Assembly: GCA_900321595.1 (NCBI GenBank)
Contig: ONWP01000060.1
Location: 1 to 15,160, forward strand
DNA: 15,160 bases
Origin: an uncultured Eubacteriales bacterium
Lineage (GTDB): Bacteria > Bacillota > Clostridia > Oscillospirales > Acutalibacteraceae
Direction of reading: 5' to 3'
Positions 12,387-15,160 of the stretch are shown here, piece by piece; the first letter of the stretch is position 1, and every line of letters begins with the position of its first letter. Under the pieces are notes generated by a model. That model ran no database searches. It had not been told where the DNA came from and saw nothing but the letters and a program-made list of their open reading frames with translations. The position numbers and the translations under genes are program-made.

Positions 12387-14381
12387 TCAATAGTCGATGA
12401 CGTCGTCGCCGTAGCCGTAATTGCCGGATTCGTAAAACGAGAAGCGTCCGACCCGTTCGGCTGTCGCGCCGTCGTAGGCGAGCAGACCCATATCGTTGAC
12501 GGCGAACACGGTCTGTTCGATAAACACGGCGCGCTGGCTGCGGCCGCTCAGGAACGCGTACTGACCGATCTGTCTGAGCGTGTTCCCTTCGACGCGGAAC
12601 AGCGCGATGAACGCGTCCTGGTCATAGGTGTCCACATTGACGCTGAACATCCCGTTCCCGAGACTGACGAAGGCGTGCGGATCGCTGTCCGCCCAGGCGT
12701 TCGGACGGGTCCAGACGTCCAGCTCGACCGGGTTCTCCGGGTCGGAGACGTCGTACAGCGAGACCTTCGCGCCGCCGTTGAGACCGTCCTGCGTACCGTC
12801 CGCGCCGACGCCCACCATCAGGCCGTCCGCGACGGGATGCAGATAGGCACTGTAGCCGGGGATCTCCAGATCGCCCAGGAGCTTCGGTTCCTTCGGATCC
12901 GACAGGTCGATCGTAAAGAGCGGATCGGTCTGGTAGAACGTCACGAGGTACGCCCGGTCCCCGTCAAAGCGCACGCCGTAGATCTGCTCGCCCGGCGCGA
13001 TGCCGCCAAGGTATCCGACGCGCTCCATCTTTTCGTTGAAAACGTACACGGCCGCGCCGTCCGAGGCGTTCATGGCGATGCGGAAATACCCGTTGTATTC
13101 GTCCATATTGTAGCTGTTCTCGCTGAATTCCCAGCCGTCCGCGGCGCCCTCGCCGACGCGCTGAAAAACGCCGTCGGCAAAGCGGAACTTCTCGATCGTA
13201 TAGTCCGGCGAATCCGTGCCGTGCCAGTAGGAATACGCGGTGATGTACAGATTTTCGCGGCCGCACCAGATCTTCGACGCGCCGGCCAGAACGCTCACCG
13301 TTTCAGGCGTATCCGAAGGCGCGCTCAGGTCTATGAGCGTCGCGATCGCGAAAGTGTCGCAGTCGCCGTCCCGCGGCAGAACGATATCCTCCGCAGGAAG
13401 CTGCGTCTTCTCGCCGCCGTTGACCCGGTATCCGGGAATGCAGGCGCCGCTGAGCGCTTCGCAGGCTTCCGCGACGTCTTCCTCGTTGTACGCGTAATAC
13501 GGGACGCTGAACCCGGAAACCAGCAGCAGCCGGTTGTCAACGACGCGGGAATCCGTAAAAGACCCGTCGACGCTGTACTGATAGACCTCCTTCGGCGCGG
13601 CCGGATCCGTCAGGTCGTAGATCGCGCAGCCGGTGAAGATTTCCGCGCCGCCGTCCTCCCGCTCCTGCGTAAGTCCGCTGAACACCGCGACGACGCGCTT
13701 GCCGGTCAGGTACAGCCCTTCAAGCGACACGTTTCCGGCCGGGAGCCGGATCAGCCCCGTCTGGCGCATCCGCGCGGGATCGGACGCGTCCACGACGCGG
13801 ATCTCAGTCCCGCTGCCATAGTAGATGTATCGGCCGTCGGTTTTTACGATATCGGCTTCGTCCACGCCCTTCACCTGCACGTTCGTCTCGGAATGCGCGG
13901 CCGCGGCGTTTTGGTCCGACGCCGCGCCGAATTCAGCGTCGACGTCGGCGGCAGCTCCGAGTCCGCCGACCGCGTATTTGATCCCCCAGCCGAAAAGATC
14001 CTCCGCGAAGAACGATGACTTCCGCCGCTGGTCCGCGCGGCTTTCCAGATACTGCGTCAGGACCGCCTGCCGGACGGAGGCGTACGGATCGTCCGGCTCG
14101 ACCGTTTTCTCCGCGACCGTCTGCACCTGACGCTCCAGCCGCTGATTGTAAAAGAAGCGGTAGCCGACGTCGATCCCCGTACCGAGCGCGATCAGCAGAA
14201 TGAGCGCCGCGACGGCGTACGCGAAGTCGCGCAGGACGGGATGCCTGCGTCCGCGCTTCATCGGCAGGATCTCCTGCGGCGCGTTTTGCGCCATGTGCGC
14301 GATGTTTTCTTTTGAAAGGCTGTCGGGCAGCGTTACGGGCGCGTCCGTCAGCTCTTTTTTCAGTTTTTCCTCGAAATCCAC
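12387..14381 (-). CDS. Membrane-anchored beta-propeller protein, likely anti-sigma/sensor partner of the adjacent ECF sigma factor
   Basis: The 664-residue protein has a cytoplasmic stretch of about 50 residues, basic MKRGRRHPVLR (41-51), one membrane segment (about 52-75) and a large extracytoplasmic part. The secreted part opens with the Beta_propel (PF09826) hallmark TNVQVKGVDEADIVKTDG (166-183) followed by repeated propeller strands (IYDLTDPAAPK, IDLSDPKEPK and YDVSDPENPV types). The family is widespread in Firmicutes and archaea and its function is not settled. The start is GTG at 14381, after GGGGAG with 6-base spacing. It lies 18 bases behind the sigma-factor gene, and a short N-terminal cytoplasmic tail plus one membrane helix is the layout of membrane anti-sigma factors; that role is inferred, as no zinc-binding anti-sigma motif is present. 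Confidence 0.85.
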   Translation of the reverse strand: MDFEEKLKKELTDAPVTLPDSLSKENIAHMAQNAPQEILPMKRGRRHPVLRDFAYAVAALILLIALGTGIDVGYRFFYNQRLERQVQTVAEKTVEPDDPYASVRQAVLTQYLESRADQRRKSSFFAEDLFGWGIKYAVGGLGAAADVDAEFGAASDQNAAAAHSETNVQVKGVDEADIVKTDGRYIYYGSGTEIRVVDASDPARMRQTGLIRLPAGNVSLEGLYLTGKRVVAVFSGLTQEREDGGAEIFTGCAIYDLTDPAAPKEVYQYSVDGSFTDSRVVDNRLLLVSGFSVPYYAYNEEDVAEACEALSGACIPGYRVNGGEKTQLPAEDIVLPRDGDCDTFAIATLIDLSAPSDTPETVSVLAGASKIWCGRENLYITAYSYWHGTDSPDYTIEKFRFADGVFQRVGEGAADGWEFSENSYNMDEYNGYFRIAMNASDGAAVYVFNEKMERVGYLGGIAPGEQIYGVRFDGDRAYLVTFYQTDPLFTIDLSDPKEPKLLGDLEIPGYSAYLHPVADGLMVGVGADGTQDGLNGGAKVSLYDVSDPENPVELDVWTRPNAWADSDPHAFVSLGNGMFSVNVDTYDQDAFIALFRVEGNTLRQIGQYAFLSGRSQRAVFIEQTVFAVNDMGLLAYDGATAERVGRFSFYESGNYGYGDDVIDY

Positions 14382-14399
14382 GATCCTCTCCCCTTTCTC

Positions 14400-14900
14400 T
14401 CAGGACAGCGCCGCGCGCAGCTTCTCAAGCGCCCGCGCGTATTTCGACCGCACCGTATTGGCGTTGAGCCCCAGCATCTGCGCGATCTCCCGGCTGCGGT
14501 AGCCTGCGACAGCCTGCAGCAGAACGATGCTGCGCGACTGATCGTCCAGCGCCGCGAGCGCCTGCGCCAGATCGCTGCGCAGGCCCAGCTCCGGCGTCTC
14601 CGCCGTTTCCGGCAGCGCGTCGATCGATTCCGTCCGCCTTTGCCGCAGCGCGTCCATGCAGGCGCTGTGCACGATGCGCATGAACCATGACTTGAACGAA
14701 TCCGGTTTTTTCAGCGCGCGGATCCCGCGAAACGCCTTCATCGCGGCGTTCTGCACGGCGTCCTCCGCGTCCTGCGGCTGTCCAGTCAGATACAGCGCGT
14801 ACCGATAGGCGTCCTGTGCGTACATCTCGTACAGAGAGGCGAACGCGTCCGCGTCGCCCGAAGAAGCCGACTGCACGAGGGTTTTGATATCACCGGTCAT
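14400..14900 (-). CDS. ECF-type RNA polymerase sigma factor (sigma-70 family)
   Basis: The 166-residue protein has the two domains of an ECF sigma factor. Sigma-2 spans about residues 14-88 and includes DAEDAVQNAAMKAFRG (region 2.2) and SFKSWFMRIVHSACMDALRQ (region 2.4). Sigma-4 spans about 108-162 with the HTH block YRSREIAQMLGLNANTVRSKYARALEKL. It should direct polymerase to a small regulon, probably in response to an envelope signal sensed by the propeller protein encoded directly downstream. The start at 14900 is set by AAAGGAG (14914-14908) with 7-base spacing; the frame stays open upstream to 15041 but those codons have AT-rich, non-conserved content. A candidate ECF promoter at 14922-14950 suggests autoregulation. 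Confidence 0.92.
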   Translation of the reverse strand: MTGDIKTLVQSASSGDADAFASLYEMYAQDAYRYALYLTGQPQDAEDAVQNAAMKAFRGIRALKKPDSFKSWFMRIVHSACMDALRQRRTESIDALPETAETPELGLRSDLAQALAALDDQSRSIVLLQAVAGYRSREIAQMLGLNANTVRSKYARALEKLRAALS

Positions 14901-14921
14901 ATCATCGCTCCTTTCACCCAA

Positions 14922-14950
14922 TAGACGGCTGCCGCGCCCGTTTTGTTGCA
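14922..14950 (-). promoter_or_regulatory. Candidate ECF-type autoregulatory promoter
   Basis: On the minus strand TGCAAC (14950-14945) and CGTCTA (14927-14922) are 17 bases apart, the arrangement seen in many ECF-dependent promoters (AAC-type -35, CGTC-type -10). The start would fall near 14915, only a base or so ahead of the ribosome binding site, which is unusually tight. Confidence 0.4.
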
Positions 14951-14969
14951 AGGGAGTTGGATTTATTAT

Positions 14970-15008
14970 TCTATATACATTTTTACCAAACTCAGCAAAA
15001 AAGTTCAA
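14970..15008 (-). promoter_or_regulatory. Candidate housekeeping promoter region for the sigma-factor operon
   Basis: In this AT-rich stretch two overlapping options are seen on the minus strand: TTGAAC (15008-15003) with TAAAAA (14985-14980), and TTGCTG (14998-14993) with TATAGA (14975-14970), both with 17-base spacing. Either could give basal transcription. Confidence 0.35.
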
Positions 15009-15029
15009 GACTATTATGTGTAAAAAGCC

Positions 15030-15058
15030 TTGATTTTTCATGGTGTTTGTATTATTCT
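15030..15058 (+). promoter_or_regulatory. Candidate promoter for the oxidoreductase gene
   Basis: TTGATT (15030-15035) and TATTCT (15053-15058) are 17 bases apart, pointing toward the gene at 15092. The start would be near 15065, just before the palindrome at 15070-15081. Confidence 0.45.
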
Positions 15059-15069
15059 TTTCTTGATAA

Positions 15070-15081
15070 CCATTTAAATGG
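15070..15081. promoter_or_regulatory. 12-bp perfect palindrome, possible operator
   Basis: CCATTTAAATGG reads the same on both strands. It sits just downstream of the predicted transcription start and touches the ribosome binding site GGAG (15080-15083), a position where a bound repressor would block expression. No binding protein can be named. Confidence 0.3.
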
Positions 15082-15091
15082 AGTGATGTAC

Positions 15092-15160
15092 ATGCAAGAT
15101 AAGATCCGGATCGGCATCATCGGCTGCGGCGGCATCGCCAACGGCAAGCATATGCCCGCC
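15092..15160 (+). CDS. N-terminus of a Gfo/Idh/MocA-type oxidoreductase (3' end outside window)
   Basis: Only 23 codons are visible: MQDKIRIGIIGCGGIANGKH followed by MPA. IRIGIIGCGGIANGKHMPA is the first beta strand and glycine-rich turn (GxGxxA/G) of an NAD(P)-binding Rossmann fold, in the form typical of Gfo/Idh/MocA dehydrogenases, which often act on sugars or inositols. GGAG at 15080-15083 precedes the ATG by 8 bases. The gene is divergent from the sigma-factor operon. Substrate cannot be told. Confidence 0.8.
   Translation, partial: MQDKIRIGIIGCGGIANGKHMPA

Noticed and set aside
12378..14018. 546-codon open frame on the plus strand opposite the beta-propeller gene
   Set aside because: Val/Arg/Ala-rich translation with no domain and no ribosome binding site; the minus-strand frame has a clear membrane anchor and propeller signature.
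14901..15041. N-terminal extension of the sigma factor to 15041
   Set aside because: The extra 47 codons span the AT-rich promoter region and have no sigma-factor content; a good ribosome binding site precedes 14900.

Overview
The window looks like chromosomal DNA from a GC-rich member of the Clostridia, most likely an uncultured gut Oscillospirales-type bacterium. This is inferred from strong GGAGG ribosome binding sites, GC-rich coding with AT-rich promoters, a secreted BspA-type leucine-rich-repeat protein with Cys-x-x-Cys repeats and a dockerin, and an ECF sigma factor paired with a membrane-anchored beta-propeller. I see no rRNA, tRNA, CRISPR array, transposase or phage gene. Coding density is high, and no stretch over 300 bases lacks a gene.

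Layout. Positions 2-205 hold the 3' end of an unidentified gene, then a 60-nt hairpin that pairs with the ribosome binding site of a von Willebrand factor A (vWA) gene (290-931). Next come a terminator, a good promoter, an AqpZ-type aquaporin (1058-1771) and a CmpB-family (PF06541) membrane protein (1838-2509). The membrane gene overlaps by 20 bases the 3' end of a convergent TtcA-like tRNA thiolase (2490-3224, minus strand). A divergent promoter region leads into the secreted repeat/dockerin protein (3397-5544), which is coupled by an ATGA overlap to a PaaI-type thioesterase (5541-5954).

The centre is a seven-gene plus-strand operon (6131-12338). It has a perfect-consensus promoter (TTGACA-N17-TATAAT, 5990-6018) and a strongly structured leader ending in an intrinsic-terminator-like U-run (6032-6102). 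Gene order is D-amino-acid transaminase, pxpB, pxpC, DUF1445 (D-glutamate-cyclase-like), pxpA, alanine racemase, EamA transporter. Three junctions are 4-base overlaps and the others are gaps of 10 to 26 bases. A strong terminator (12343-12375) ends it.

Read together, the operon suggests a D-amino-acid to L-glutamate route. Alanine racemase and the transaminase interconvert D-alanine and D-glutamate, the DUF1445 protein would cyclise D-glutamate to 5-oxoproline, and the PxpABC 5-oxoprolinase would open 5-oxoproline to glutamate using ATP. The pxp-DUF1445 linkage is known from other bacteria. The addition of a D-amino-acid transaminase, alr, a transporter and a structured leader is the most interesting feature of the window.

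On the right, on the minus strand, lie an ECF sigma factor (14400-14900) and a beta-propeller protein (12387-14381) whose short cytoplasmic N-terminus and single membrane segment suggest an anti-sigma role. A candidate ECF-type promoter (TGCAAC-N17-CGTCTA) lies just upstream of the sigma gene. The window ends in the first 23 codons of a Gfo/Idh/MocA-type oxidoreductase (15092 onward), read divergently behind a candidate promoter and a 12-bp palindrome.
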